This document shows positions 25,339 to 33,473 of a DNA stretch of 64,000 bases, one piece after another. The stretch is taken from assembly GCF_043195135.1 (NCBI RefSeq), contig NZ_JBAFWP010000013.1. One strand, written 5' to 3'. The notes beneath the pieces are model-generated. The model saw only the letters and a list, made by a program, of their open reading frames with translations. It ran no database searches and was not told the origin of the DNA. How positions within the stretch are numbered: the stretch's first letter is position 1; each line of letters begins with the position of its first letter. Source of the stretch: NCEH01 sp043195135 (GTDB lineage: Bacteria > Pseudomonadota > Alphaproteobacteria > Rhizobiales > Xanthobacteraceae). The position numbers and the translations under genes are program-made.

Positions 25339-25613
25339 AGGTCGAGGTCGCGCGGCTGATTACGGACGCGCTCGAGATCGAGATCGACGTCTCGCAGCGG
25401 TGATGCAAGCAGGAACTCGGCCAGCGTGCCCTTGCGCGCCGTCTTGCGGGACCATTCCTCCGCCGAAACGACAACGACGCTCGGCTTGCCGTGCCGCGTA
25501 ATGACCTGGGGGTCGCGTTGCGCCCGCTCGATGACCTCGGACAGACGCGCTTTGGCATCGGCGACCGTCCAGCTCTCCGATTGATCGGGTGCGGACTTTC
25601 TGGGCGTTGCCAT
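25335..25613 (-). CDS. Phd/YefM-family antitoxin
   Basis: A 92-residue antitoxin. SWTVADAKARLSEVIERA and VITRHGKPSVVVVSAEEW form the Phd fold (about residues 14-54). The C-terminus (FLLASPLRDVDLDLER) should bind the toxin. ATG 25613 is preceded by GGGGGAT. It is the first gene of the leftward trio. AT-rich DNA with two copies of AATGAC directly upstream may be its promoter and operator. Confidence 0.87.
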   Translation of the reverse strand: MATPRKSAPDQSESWTVADAKARLSEVIERAQRDPQVITRHGKPSVVVVSAEEWSRKTARKGTLAEFLLASPLRDVDLDLERVRNQPRDLDL

Positions 25614-25984
25614 GAGATCCCCCACAATGACCATAATGACTAACATAACTATATATGGCCGGCATGGGTTTTTCAACGTGCAATCAAATGCGGGCGCCGA
25701 GACAGGAGCCCCGTTCCCCCGGAAGATTCCGGACGCGCGCCGAGAAGCACCAACCTGCCATCCGACCCTCGGGCTCTGCTCGAAGCGGGAACGGAAGGGG
25801 AGGGGAGGGGCCCAACAGGCGCCCTCCGGTCCGGACGACCCTTGGTCTCGCCCGCCAAGAGCTGCCTACGTGCGATTCGGCCTGATCGCGGGGCACTGAC
25901 CGAACTCGACCAGAGGTGCCATACTATCACAAATGCGATAGTTTGAGACGGCACCGGCTCTCGGCCGCCGCGTGGCCCGGCCCA
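25614..25984. other. Intergenic region between antitoxin and winged-helix regulator
   Basis: About 370 bases with no convincing gene. The first 50 bases are the AT-rich promoter of the leftward antitoxin operon. Near the other end an inverted repeat, ACTATC (25923-25928) and GATAGT (25937-25942), follows the regulator gene. The same GATAGTT string recurs in the regulator's own upstream region (26361-26367). Confidence 0.4.
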
Positions 25985-26338
25985 TCAACCACCCTGTAGG
26001 TTGCGGAGCCTCTTGAAGATATCGGGCGCAATCTTGAATTCGCGCGCCTGCCCACGCCCCATCGAGTTTTTCACCATCGTCTCCGTCAAGATCTTACGGA
26101 TAACGAGCTGATCAATCGTCTCAGTGACGCCGCCGCGTGTTAGCGACGTCAACTCAATTATATTCGTTAGCGTCAGGCGTTGATTGCCCTGGTGCATATA
26201 ATACAGGACGCTCATCATTCCGATTTGCTTGAGCCGCGACTGAGGGGTCTCGTCGTCGAGTGGGTTGTCGAGGATCAGCCGCAGGATAAGTGCCGAGAAC
26301 GAGAGGCTGTGCCATTCGGCGTCGAGTGCTCTTGGCAT
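25985..26338 (-). CDS. MarR-like winged-helix regulator
   Basis: A 117-residue protein with a winged-helix fold: MSVLYYMHQGNQRLTLTNI, LTSLTRGGVTETIDQLVI and the wing SMGRGQAREFKIAP. It is shorter than typical MarR but keeps the recognition helix region. It is divergent from the VirB operon, with 89 bases between the starts and an inverted repeat there. It therefore probably controls the secretion operon and itself; this is inferred from position. Confidence 0.7.
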   Translation of the reverse strand: MPRALDAEWHSLSFSALILRLILDNPLDDETPQSRLKQIGMMSVLYYMHQGNQRLTLTNIIELTSLTRGGVTETIDQLVIRKILTETMVKNSMGRGQAREFKIAPDIFKRLRNLQGG

Positions 26339-26342
26339 CGGC

Positions 26343-26368
26343 TTAACTGATCTGTATATGATAGTTAA
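26343..26368. promoter_or_regulatory. Inverted repeat in the divergent regulator/virB promoter region
   Basis: TTAACT (26343-26348) and AGTTAA (26363-26368) flank a 14-base AT-rich spacer between the winged-helix regulator and the first gene of the secretion operon. It is a candidate operator for the regulator. Confidence 0.45.
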
Positions 26369-26427
26369 CCCGGCATGAGATTGCGGCCGCCAAGCCTTTC
26401 CGGGATCGTTTCGGGAGGGTGGTGGGC

Positions 26428-26943
26428 ATGATTTCCCCTACTGCTAGGGCGCTTTTCTGCGCATTCGTATTGCTGTCATCCTACTGCATTTCCAGCAGTA
26501 AAGCGCGCGCGGACGATTGGGGCTGCCAGGTTCTTCTCTGCCTTTCGAATCCAGGCGGTCCCATGCAGTTCGCCGAATGCGTTCCTCCCGTTCAGAGGCT
26601 TTGGAACGAACTCGCCAGAGGACGCCCCTTTCCCACCTGCAGTGGAGTCGGATTCCAGGCCTCCAGGCCTGGATACGAACCGTACTCTTGCGAGGCTGGC
26701 TATCGCCTGACCGCCCGGTTGGGACCCCAGGGGCAAGAAGCGGCCTGCGTGTCGGGTTCCCGCCAAGCCGTCGACAGCAGCCAGTGCGCGGGAAGCGCCA
26801 GCAATGGAAAGCCTCGTTGGGTCTCCGTCGGCGGGCAGAGCCAGTGCATGGCCTATGTGACGATGCCCCCAACGCTGCGTCCGCAACCCTATTTCGTCGA
26901 TGTGACGATCGATGGACTCGGGACGCAGCGGGTGTGGTTCTAG
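26428..26943 (+). CDS. Exported Cys-rich protein leading the virB operon
   Basis: A 171-residue exported protein. The signal peptide ends near SSKARADD. The mature part carries about eight Cys (WGCQVLLC, AECVPP, PTCSG, YSCEAG, AACVSG, SQCAG, SQCMA), suggesting disulfides in the periplasm. GGGAGGG lies 8 bases before ATG 26428. It sits 3 bases before virB1 and is the first gene after the regulator. No named VirB homologue fits; it is probably an accessory of this class of secretion system. Confidence 0.68.
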   Translation: MISPTARALFCAFVLLSSYCISSSKARADDWGCQVLLCLSNPGGPMQFAECVPPVQRLWNELARGRPFPTCSGVGFQASRPGYEPYSCEAGYRLTARLGPQGQEAACVSGSRQAVDSSQCAGSASNGKPRWVSVGGQSQCMAYVTMPPTLRPQPYFVDVTIDGLGTQRVWF

Positions 26944-26946
26944 CCT

Positions 26947-27609
26947 ATGCCCGTTGCATTCGCAGACCTTGCGCAGACATGCGCACCGACCGTTCAGGTC
27001 GAGACCCTCGCCGCGGTCGTGAGCCTCGAAAGCGGCTTCTCGCCGTTTGCCATCCGCATCAATAGCGGCGCGCCCCTGCACGACCCGCCGAAGAGCAAGG
27101 CGGAGGCGATCGAGGTTGCCAGCACGCTGATCGCGGAACGACAGGACGTCGATCTCGGCCTTGGCGGCATCAATGCCGATGATCTCGGTCGCCTCACGCT
27201 CACCGTTGCCGATGCGTTCGATCCCTGCCTGAACCTCAAGGCGACCGCCCGATTGCTCGACCGCTACTACCGGGCGGCCATCGGCGGCGGTGCCCGCCCA
27301 GCCGAGGCGGCCACCGTCATGCTGCAAGCCTATTACGGCCGCGGCGACGCCTCCCTCGGCGAGATGGTCGGCCACGACAAGCAGGTGCGTGCCGAGGCGA
27401 AACGCCTCGCGCCGACACTGGCTTCGCTGACGATCGACCCGGTCGGCACGTCCGCCACAAAAGATCGCGTGGGGGAGGGGGCCGCGGCGGCGCCTCCGGC
27501 TGCCACGCCACACGTTTCCCGGCGCGAGGCAAAACCGGCGCCCTGGGATGTCTTTGCGACAGGGCGGACGTCTTCCGCCCTCGTCTTCCAGAACGAACAA
27601 TCGGAGTGA
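26947..27609 (+). CDS. virB1: VirB1 lytic transglycosylase
   Basis: A 220-residue SLT-type transglycosylase that opens peptidoglycan for the secretion channel. The catalytic Glu is in VVSLESGFSPFAI (about residue 28), with GGINADDLGR and ATVMLQAYYGRGD following. No classical signal peptide is present at this start, so an upstream start or atypical export is possible. The C-terminal 60 residues look disordered. It is 3 bases from the previous gene and 5 bases from virB2. Confidence 0.88.
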   Translation: MPVAFADLAQTCAPTVQVETLAAVVSLESGFSPFAIRINSGAPLHDPPKSKAEAIEVASTLIAERQDVDLGLGGINADDLGRLTLTVADAFDPCLNLKATARLLDRYYRAAIGGGARPAEAATVMLQAYYGRGDASLGEMVGHDKQVRAEAKRLAPTLASLTIDPVGTSATKDRVGEGAAAAPPAATPHVSRREAKPAPWDVFATGRTSSALVFQNEQSE

Positions 27610-27614
27610 GCCGA

Positions 27615-27917
27615 ATGAGTGAAAGAGTGCGCGTTCGCCCGGTTGCAGCCATCATGCTGATGGCGGCCCTCTTCGCGATTGGGATGGCCGAGCCGGCATT
27701 TGCCCAGGCGTCCGGCGGTATCGAGACCGTCCTTCAGAACATCGTCACCCTGCTCACGGGCAACGTCGCCAAGCTCCTCGCGACGATCGCCGTGATCGTC
27801 GTCGGCATCGCCTGGATGTTCGGCTATCTCGACCTGCGCAAGGCCGCCTACGTGGTGCTGGGGATTGGCATCATCTTCGGCGCCGCCGAGCTCGTCAGCA
27901 CGATCTCCGGCGGCTGA
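27615..27917 (+). CDS. virB2: VirB2 pilin
   Basis: A 100-residue prepilin: a long signal ending AEPAFAQ, then two hydrophobic helices (LLTGNVAKLLATIAVIVVGI and AAYVVLGIGIIFGAAEL) divided by a short polar loop. This is the standard VirB2/TrbC architecture. It forms the pilus. ATG 27615 is used; a GTG at 27606 has no better ribosome site. Confidence 0.92.
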   Translation: MSERVRVRPVAAIMLMAALFAIGMAEPAFAQASGGIETVLQNIVTLLTGNVAKLLATIAVIVVGIAWMFGYLDLRKAAYVVLGIGIIFGAAELVSTISGG

Positions 27918-27922
27918 CGGTC

Positions 27923-28261
27923 ATGGCGCAGACGGTGCCCCTCGAAGAAGACACGCTGTTCCTTGCCTGCACGCGGCCGGCGATGGTCGCGGGCGTGACC
28001 ATGGAGGCCATGGGCATCAACGTCATCCTGACGACGCTGCTCTACATCCTCGCGGGCTCGATCGCCTACGCCCTGGTCGGCATCGTGTTCCACCTCATCT
28101 TCAAGGCCCTGGTGAAGCACGACCACAACATGTTCCGCGTGCTGCTGGCGTGGGTCGAGACCCGCGGCCGCTCACGCAACGGGGGCTTCTGGGCCGGCAC
28201 AACGCTGACGCCCCTCAAGCTCGTGAGGCGCTACAACGAAAAGGACCTCGGCCTTGCCTAG
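27923..28261 (+). CDS. virB3: VirB3 inner-membrane component
   Basis: A 112-residue VirB3/TrbD protein. The N-terminal PLEEDTLFLACTRPAMVAGV is the family signature, followed by a membrane segment (INVILTTLLYILAGSIAYAL). It works with VirB4 in pilus assembly and overlaps virB4 by 8 bases. Confidence 0.9.
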   Translation: MAQTVPLEEDTLFLACTRPAMVAGVTMEAMGINVILTTLLYILAGSIAYALVGIVFHLIFKALVKHDHNMFRVLLAWVETRGRSRNGGFWAGTTLTPLKLVRRYNEKDLGLA

Positions 28262-30620
28262 CGTCGCCACCGTCAAAGCCCGCGAGCTCGAGCCCGAAAC
28301 CTTCATTCCGTATGTCCGCCACATGGACGAGACGACGATCGCGCTCGATTCCCGAGCGCTGATGGTCATGATCGCCCTTGACGGCGTGTCGTTCGAGACC
28401 GCCGATCCGCTCGACCTCAACGGTCTTCACCGCGACCTCAACACCCTCTACCGCAATCTCGCCGACGAACGCCTTGCGCTGTGGACCCACATCATCCGCC
28501 GCCGTGACAACGACTATCCCGATGGAGCGTTCGCCAATCCCTTCTCCGCGACCCTGAACGCAAAATATCGCGCCCGCATGGTGGAGGAGGACCTGTTTCG
28601 CAACGACCTCTATCTGACCCTGCTCTGGTATCCAACCCGCGATCCCTCCGAGAAGCTGGCGAAGCTCCTATCCCGCCTTCGCCGAGCCCGCCGGGCCGGA
28701 CGGGAGCTCGACGAAGAGGCGCTCAAGCTGCTGCGCGACAAGGTTACCGATGTGACCGCAGGCCTCAAGCGTTTCCAGCCCCGCGTGCTTTCTCTCTACG
28801 AGCATGATGGCCTGCTGTTTTCCGAGCCGAGCGAGGTCCTGCACCAGATCATCGGAGGTCGGCGGGAGCGGGTGCCCCTCACGGAGGGGCGGGTTTCTTC
28901 TGCGATCTATTCCGACCGCGTCATCATCGGGCGTGAGACGGTGGAGATCCGCCACGAGGCCGAGACCCGCTATGCGGGTGTGTTCAGCTTCAAGGAATAT
29001 CCCGCGCGGACGAGGCCCGGCATGCTCGCCGGCATCCTCACCACGCCGTTCGAGCTTATCCTGACGCAGTCCTTCGCGTTCGCCTCGAAGGCCGATGCCC
29101 GGACCATCCTGGGGCGCAAGCAGAACCAGATGGTGAGCGCCGGCGACAAGGCGAACTCGCAGCTCGAAGAACTCGATGGCGCGTTGGATGATCTGGAATC
29201 CAACCGCTTCGTGCTGGGCGAGCACCACCTCACGCTGTCCGTCTTCGCCACGTCGGTGAAGGACCTCACCGACAATCTGGCGAAGGCACGCTCTCACCTG
29301 ACCAACGGCGGGGCCGTCGTGGCGCGCGAGGATCTCGGCCTCGAGGCCGCCTGGTGGGCGCAGCTGCCGGGCAACTTCCGCTACCGGGCTCGCTCCGGCG
29401 CGATCACGTCGCGCAACTTCGCTGCGCTGTCACCCTTTCATTCCTATCCCGTGGGCAGGAAGGACGGCAACGAGTGGGGCCCGGCCGTCGCAATGCTCAA
29501 GACGGCGTCGGGCTCGCCCTTCTATTTCAACTTCCACCACGGGGACCTCGGCAACACCTTCGTGTGCGGCCCCTCGGGATCGGGCAAGACCGTCATCCTG
29601 AACTTCATGCTCTCGCAGCTCGAGAAGCATGATCCGCACATGGTGTTCTTCGACAAGGACCGTGGCGCCGACCTCTTCGTACGGGCCGCCGGCGGCACAT
29701 ATCTGCCGCTGAAGAACGGCACGCCGACCGGCTGCGCGCCCCTGAAGGGGCTTGAGCTCACACCTGAGAACAAGGTGTTCCTGGCGCAATGGATCGCCAA
29801 GCTCGTGGGCGCGAAGTCCCGCGAGCTATCCGTAACAGACCTGCGCGACATTGCCGGCGCCGTCGACGGCCTCGCGGATCTTCCGGTCCAACGCCGCACC
29901 ATCGGCGCGCTGCGTACCTTCCTCAACAACACCGACCCGGAGGGCATTGCCGCTCGGCTACGGCGGTGGGAAAGGGGAGGGCCACTGGGTTGGGTCTTCG
30001 ACAATGAGACCGACGACATCGGCATCGGTGCCAAGTTCCTCGGCTACGACATGACGGACTTCCTCGATAATGAGGAGATCCGCACGCCGCTCATGTCCTA
30101 CCTGTTCCACCGGGTCGAGCAGCTGATCGACGGCCGCCGCATCATCATCGTCATCGACGAGTTCTGGAAAGCCCTGCTCGACGAGGGCTTTCGCGACCTC
30201 GCCCAGAACAAGCTCAAGACGATCCGGAAGCAGGGCGGCCTCATGCTGTTCGCGACGCAGAGCCCACGGGATGCGATCGCTTCCCCGATCGCCCACACGA
30301 TCATCGAGCAGTGCCCGACGCAAATCTTCACGCCGAATCCGCGCGGCAATCACGCCGATTATGTGGACGGCTTCAAGCTTACCGAGCGGGAATATCAGCT
30401 CATCGCGCGCGAGCTGTCCCCTGAGAGCCGTCGCTTCATCGTCAAGCAGGGGCACAACAGCGTCGTCGCCGAGCTGAACCTCACCGGCTTCGATGATGAA
30501 CTCGCCGTCCTCTCCGGACGCACCGCCAATGTCGAGCTTGCGGATGCGATCCGCGCCGAAGTCAGCACCGGCCACGCGGACTGGCTTGCCCTGTTCCACC
30601 AAAGAAGGAGTGCAGGCTGA
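28254..30620 (+). CDS. virB4: VirB4 ATPase
   Basis: A 788-residue secretion ATPase. The N-terminal CagE/TrbE/VirB domain spans about residues 10-400. The C-terminal RecA-like domain has Walker A CGPSGSGKT (438-446) and Walker B RIIIVIDEFWKAL (about 625). No ATG or GTG precedes the conserved N-terminus, so the start is TTG 28254, inside the end of virB3. The stop overlaps virB5 as TGATG. Confidence 0.94.
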   Translation: MPSVATVKARELEPETFIPYVRHMDETTIALDSRALMVMIALDGVSFETADPLDLNGLHRDLNTLYRNLADERLALWTHIIRRRDNDYPDGAFANPFSATLNAKYRARMVEEDLFRNDLYLTLLWYPTRDPSEKLAKLLSRLRRARRAGRELDEEALKLLRDKVTDVTAGLKRFQPRVLSLYEHDGLLFSEPSEVLHQIIGGRRERVPLTEGRVSSAIYSDRVIIGRETVEIRHEAETRYAGVFSFKEYPARTRPGMLAGILTTPFELILTQSFAFASKADARTILGRKQNQMVSAGDKANSQLEELDGALDDLESNRFVLGEHHLTLSVFATSVKDLTDNLAKARSHLTNGGAVVAREDLGLEAAWWAQLPGNFRYRARSGAITSRNFAALSPFHSYPVGRKDGNEWGPAVAMLKTASGSPFYFNFHHGDLGNTFVCGPSGSGKTVILNFMLSQLEKHDPHMVFFDKDRGADLFVRAAGGTYLPLKNGTPTGCAPLKGLELTPENKVFLAQWIAKLVGAKSRELSVTDLRDIAGAVDGLADLPVQRRTIGALRTFLNNTDPEGIAARLRRWERGGPLGWVFDNETDDIGIGAKFLGYDMTDFLDNEEIRTPLMSYLFHRVEQLIDGRRIIIVIDEFWKALLDEGFRDLAQNKLKTIRKQGGLMLFATQSPRDAIASPIAHTIIEQCPTQIFTPNPRGNHADYVDGFKLTEREYQLIARELSPESRRFIVKQGHNSVVAELNLTGFDDELAVLSGRTANVELADAIRAEVSTGHADWLALFHQRRSAG

Positions 30621-31315
30621 TGTCCACACGCACCATGCTGCTGGCGGCCGCGGCCGCACTTCTCATCTCCGCCGGCGCGGCCCAGGCGCAGGGCATCCCC
30701 GTGATCGATCAGGCAGCCCTTGCCAAGCAGCTGGAGAGCATCGCGCAGCTCAAATCTCAGCTCGACACCTTGAACAAGCAGCTCCAGCAGGCGCAACAGC
30801 TCTATGGCTCGTTGAACAAGCTGACGAACATGGCAGACGTCGCGAGCGTGCTCAACGATCCCTCGATCCGCAAGGCGCTCCCCCAGGATTTCAATGCGAT
30901 CGAAAGCCTGCTGAGCGGTGCGGGCTCGGGCGCCTTCGGGGATTCCGCCTCGAAGTTCCTGCAGGCCAATTCCACCTATCAGACCAGCGCCAACGACTTC
31001 TACGCCCAGGAGCTGTCGCGGATCCAGAACAAGAACGCCGGCCAGATGAGCCTTGGCCAGCAGATTTACGATGCCGCCACGAAGCGGATCGACGGAATCG
31101 ATCAGCTCCGGCAGCAGATCTCGTCGGCCGGCACCTCGAAGGACGTGGCCGACCTGCAGGCCCGGCTCCAGGCGGAAGCGGCCTTCCTTCAGATCGATGT
31201 GGTGCGCATGCAGGGCCTGCGCATGGTGCAGCAGGCCCAGGCCCAGGTGGACGACCAGCGCAAGGCCGAGGACTGGCGCCGGCGCGTCGATACGATGAGG
31301 GCGGCGCTGCCATGA
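30620..31315 (+). CDS. virB5: VirB5 minor pilin
   Basis: A 231-residue exported protein, the pilus-tip component. A signal peptide (MLLAAAAALLISAGAAQAQG) is followed by the VirB5 pattern GIPVIDQAALAKQLESIAQL. The rest is long Gln-rich amphipathic helices (residues about 35-65 and 120-225). It is coupled to virB4 and its stop overlaps the next start as ATGA. Confidence 0.92.
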   Translation: MSTRTMLLAAAAALLISAGAAQAQGIPVIDQAALAKQLESIAQLKSQLDTLNKQLQQAQQLYGSLNKLTNMADVASVLNDPSIRKALPQDFNAIESLLSGAGSGAFGDSASKFLQANSTYQTSANDFYAQELSRIQNKNAGQMSLGQQIYDAATKRIDGIDQLRQQISSAGTSKDVADLQARLQAEAAFLQIDVVRMQGLRMVQQAQAQVDDQRKAEDWRRRVDTMRAALP

Positions 31316-31545
31316 GGATGATCGTGGCCCTGTTCCTGATGCTTCCTCTTGCCGGGTGTTTTGAGCCGGGGGAGGGGACCCGCACCGTCAGTGATTACCT
31401 CGGCGACGATGCCCTGCGCGCCGCGCAGCTGGCGAAGTGCCGGGAGAATCCGGGCACGCTCGCCGAGACGCCGAACTGCAAGAATGCGACCGAAGCCGAC
31501 GGCAAGGCCCGTCTCCAGCGGATGAACAAGGCGCTCGGAGGGTAG
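31312..31545 (+). CDS. eexN: EexN-family entry-exclusion lipoprotein
   Basis: A 77-residue lipoprotein. The signal is MRMIVALFLMLPLAGC (lipobox LAGC). The mature part matches the EexN pattern: SDYLGDDALRAAQLAKCREN then PGTLAETPNCKNATEAD. EexN blocks uptake of a second copy of the same or a related plasmid. It lies between virB5 and virB6, where such genes are usual, and is 3 bases from virB6. Confidence 0.88.
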   Translation: MRMIVALFLMLPLAGCFEPGEGTRTVSDYLGDDALRAAQLAKCRENPGTLAETPNCKNATEADGKARLQRMNKALGG

Positions 31546-31548
31546 GGC

Positions 31549-32481
31549 ATGTATCAGGTCTTCTCTTTCCTCGACGACCAGTTCAAGGCCCCGCTCGAGA
31601 ACTTCATCAGCTCGGGGACTTCGGGCATCGCCTCCTGGGTGACGGGGCCGCTGACCGTCGCCCTGACGCTCTACGTTGTCATCTACGGCTTCCTCGTTCT
31701 GCGCGGCTCCATCCCCGAGCCCATCATGGAGTTTGCCTTCCGGGCGATGAAGCTCGCCATCATCCTGATGCTCGTGCAGAACGCGTCCAACTATCAGACC
31801 TATGTCACGAAGGTGTTCTTCGAGGACCTGCCCACCGAGATCTCCGGGGCTCTCAACACGGGGTCAGCGCCGAGTGCCTCGGCTTTCGACTCCCTCCTCG
31901 ACAAGGGCCAGAAATCAGCGAACGACATCTGGGCGAAAGGGTCTTGGCCCGTCGACGTCCTGACCGGCGCGGCCGGGCTGGTGGTGATCGTCATGACCTT
32001 CATCGTCGCGGCGATCGGCTACGTGGTGTCGCTTTATGCGCGCGTCGCGCTCGCGATCGTCCTGGCCATAGGTCCGATCTTCGTCGCGCTGGCCATGTTC
32101 CAGTCAACCCGCCGGTTCACCGAGGCGTGGATCGGCCAGATGGCGAACTTCGTCATCCTGCAGGTCCTCGTCATCGCAGTCGGATCGCTGCTGGTGACCT
32201 GCCTCGATGCCACCTTCGCGACCATGGACTCCTATGCCGACGTGCTGATGCGTCCGATCGCGCTCGGCGCCATCGCGCTCGCCTCGCTGTACGTTTTCTA
32301 CCAGCTCCCTGGCATCGCGTCCGCGCTCGCGGCGGGCGGAGCTTCGCTGACCTATGGCTACGGCGCCGCCCGCGATGCGCATGACAGCACAGTCGCCCGG
32401 AGCACAAGACGCGCTGCACGCGCCATCGGCCGCGGCATCCGCACCGCGGGCGGCAACGCCCGATCGGGCGGAGCAAGCTGA
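31549..32481 (+). CDS. virB6: VirB6 inner-membrane channel protein
   Basis: A 310-residue polytopic TrbL/VirB6 protein with five or more membrane helices (near residues 35-50, 70-80, 145-190, 210-230 and 240-270). The central polar loop carries GSWPVDVLTGAAG. The C-terminus is Arg-rich and cytoplasmic. It forms part of the inner-membrane channel. It lies in the virB operon with the expected neighbours. Confidence 0.93.
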   Translation: MYQVFSFLDDQFKAPLENFISSGTSGIASWVTGPLTVALTLYVVIYGFLVLRGSIPEPIMEFAFRAMKLAIILMLVQNASNYQTYVTKVFFEDLPTEISGALNTGSAPSASAFDSLLDKGQKSANDIWAKGSWPVDVLTGAAGLVVIVMTFIVAAIGYVVSLYARVALAIVLAIGPIFVALAMFQSTRRFTEAWIGQMANFVILQVLVIAVGSLLVTCLDATFATMDSYADVLMRPIALGAIALASLYVFYQLPGIASALAAGGASLTYGYGAARDAHDSTVARSTRRAARAIGRGIRTAGGNARSGGAS

Positions 32482-32520
32482 CGCGAATTGCCGAGATCAG
32501 AATTCAAACCCAGGTGGTGC

Positions 32521-32802
32521 ATGTTGCGTGTGTTCGTATTGCTTGGCGTGGCGTCTGTCCTCAGCGGATGCGCATCGCTGTCCTACCCCTTGCCGAAATG
32601 CGACGGCTACGCCCGCCGGCCGCTCAACCGGGCCATGTGGCAGTGGGAGGAGAGCGGCAGCCCCAAACGCCAATCCGAGGCCGTGCCCGCAGCCGCAGGC
32701 GGCGCCACAGCATTCACCGAAGAGGCATCGCCGTCGTCGGCTGGGCCATTCGCGCATCTCGACATCGCCCATTCGTATCGATCTTGCGCGGGGCAGGGGT
32801 GA
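32521..32802 (+). CDS. virB7: VirB7-position lipoprotein
   Basis: A 93-residue lipoprotein: signal MLRVFVLLGVASVLSGC, then CASLSYPLPKCDGYARRPLN with a second Cys. VirB7 anchors VirB9 in the outer-membrane core complex, often through a disulfide, which the second Cys could make. It is longer than classical VirB7 (about 50 residues). It overlaps virB8 as TGATG. Assignment rests on position and lipobox. Confidence 0.78.
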   Translation: MLRVFVLLGVASVLSGCASLSYPLPKCDGYARRPLNRAMWQWEESGSPKRQSEAVPAAAGGATAFTEEASPSSAGPFAHLDIAHSYRSCAGQG

Positions 32803-33473
32803 TGGTGACGAACGATAGCCTCAAGAGCTACTTCGACAAGGCACGGCGCTTCGACCAGGATCGCTTGATCAGGGCGGAGCGCTCGGTGCGGATCGCCTGG
32901 TTCGTGGCAATCGTCGCAAGCATTCTCGCGGCCATGGCGATCGCCGCCGTCGCGGGCCTGACGCCGCTGAAGACGGTGCAGCCCTTTGTCGTCCGGGTCG
33001 ATAACTCCACGGGTATCGTCGATGTGGTCTCAGCGCTGACCTCGACCGCCGGAACCTATGACGAGGCCGTCACCAAATACTTTGCGGCGCGATACGTTCG
33101 GGCGCGGGAGAGCTATGTCTGGAGCGAGGCGGAAGAGAATTTCCGAACCGTTTCCCTACTGTCCACCCAGGCGGAGCAGCAGCGCTTCGCCGCGCTCTAT
33201 CGCGGGAGCAATCCGGAATCGCCGCAGAACATCTATGGGCGCAACGCCACCGCCCGGATCAGCATCGTCTCGATCTCGCTGATCAATCCGCATGTGGTGT
33301 CCGTCCGCTACATCCGCACGGTCACCCGCGGGGAGGATGTGCGCACCACCCACTGGGTGGCGACGCTGACCTTCGCCTATGTCAACGCGCCCATGTCCTC
33401 GACGGATCGCCTGGTCAATCCCCTCGGGTTCGTCGTGAGCGAATACCGGGCCGATCCGGAGGCCATCAATTGA
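32802..33473 (+). CDS. virB8: VirB8 inner-membrane assembly factor
   Basis: A 223-residue bitopic protein. A short cytoplasmic N-terminus (SLKSYFDKARRFDQDRLIRA) is followed by one membrane helix (about residues 30-52) and a periplasmic NTF2-like domain containing the family's YVRARESYVW region. ATG 32802 overlaps the virB7 stop. Its stop overlaps the TTG start of virB9. Confidence 0.93.
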   Translation: MVTNDSLKSYFDKARRFDQDRLIRAERSVRIAWFVAIVASILAAMAIAAVAGLTPLKTVQPFVVRVDNSTGIVDVVSALTSTAGTYDEAVTKYFAARYVRARESYVWSEAEENFRTVSLLSTQAEQQRFAALYRGSNPESPQNIYGRNATARISIVSISLINPHVVSVRYIRTVTRGEDVRTTHWVATLTFAYVNAPMSSTDRLVNPLGFVVSEYRADPEAIN

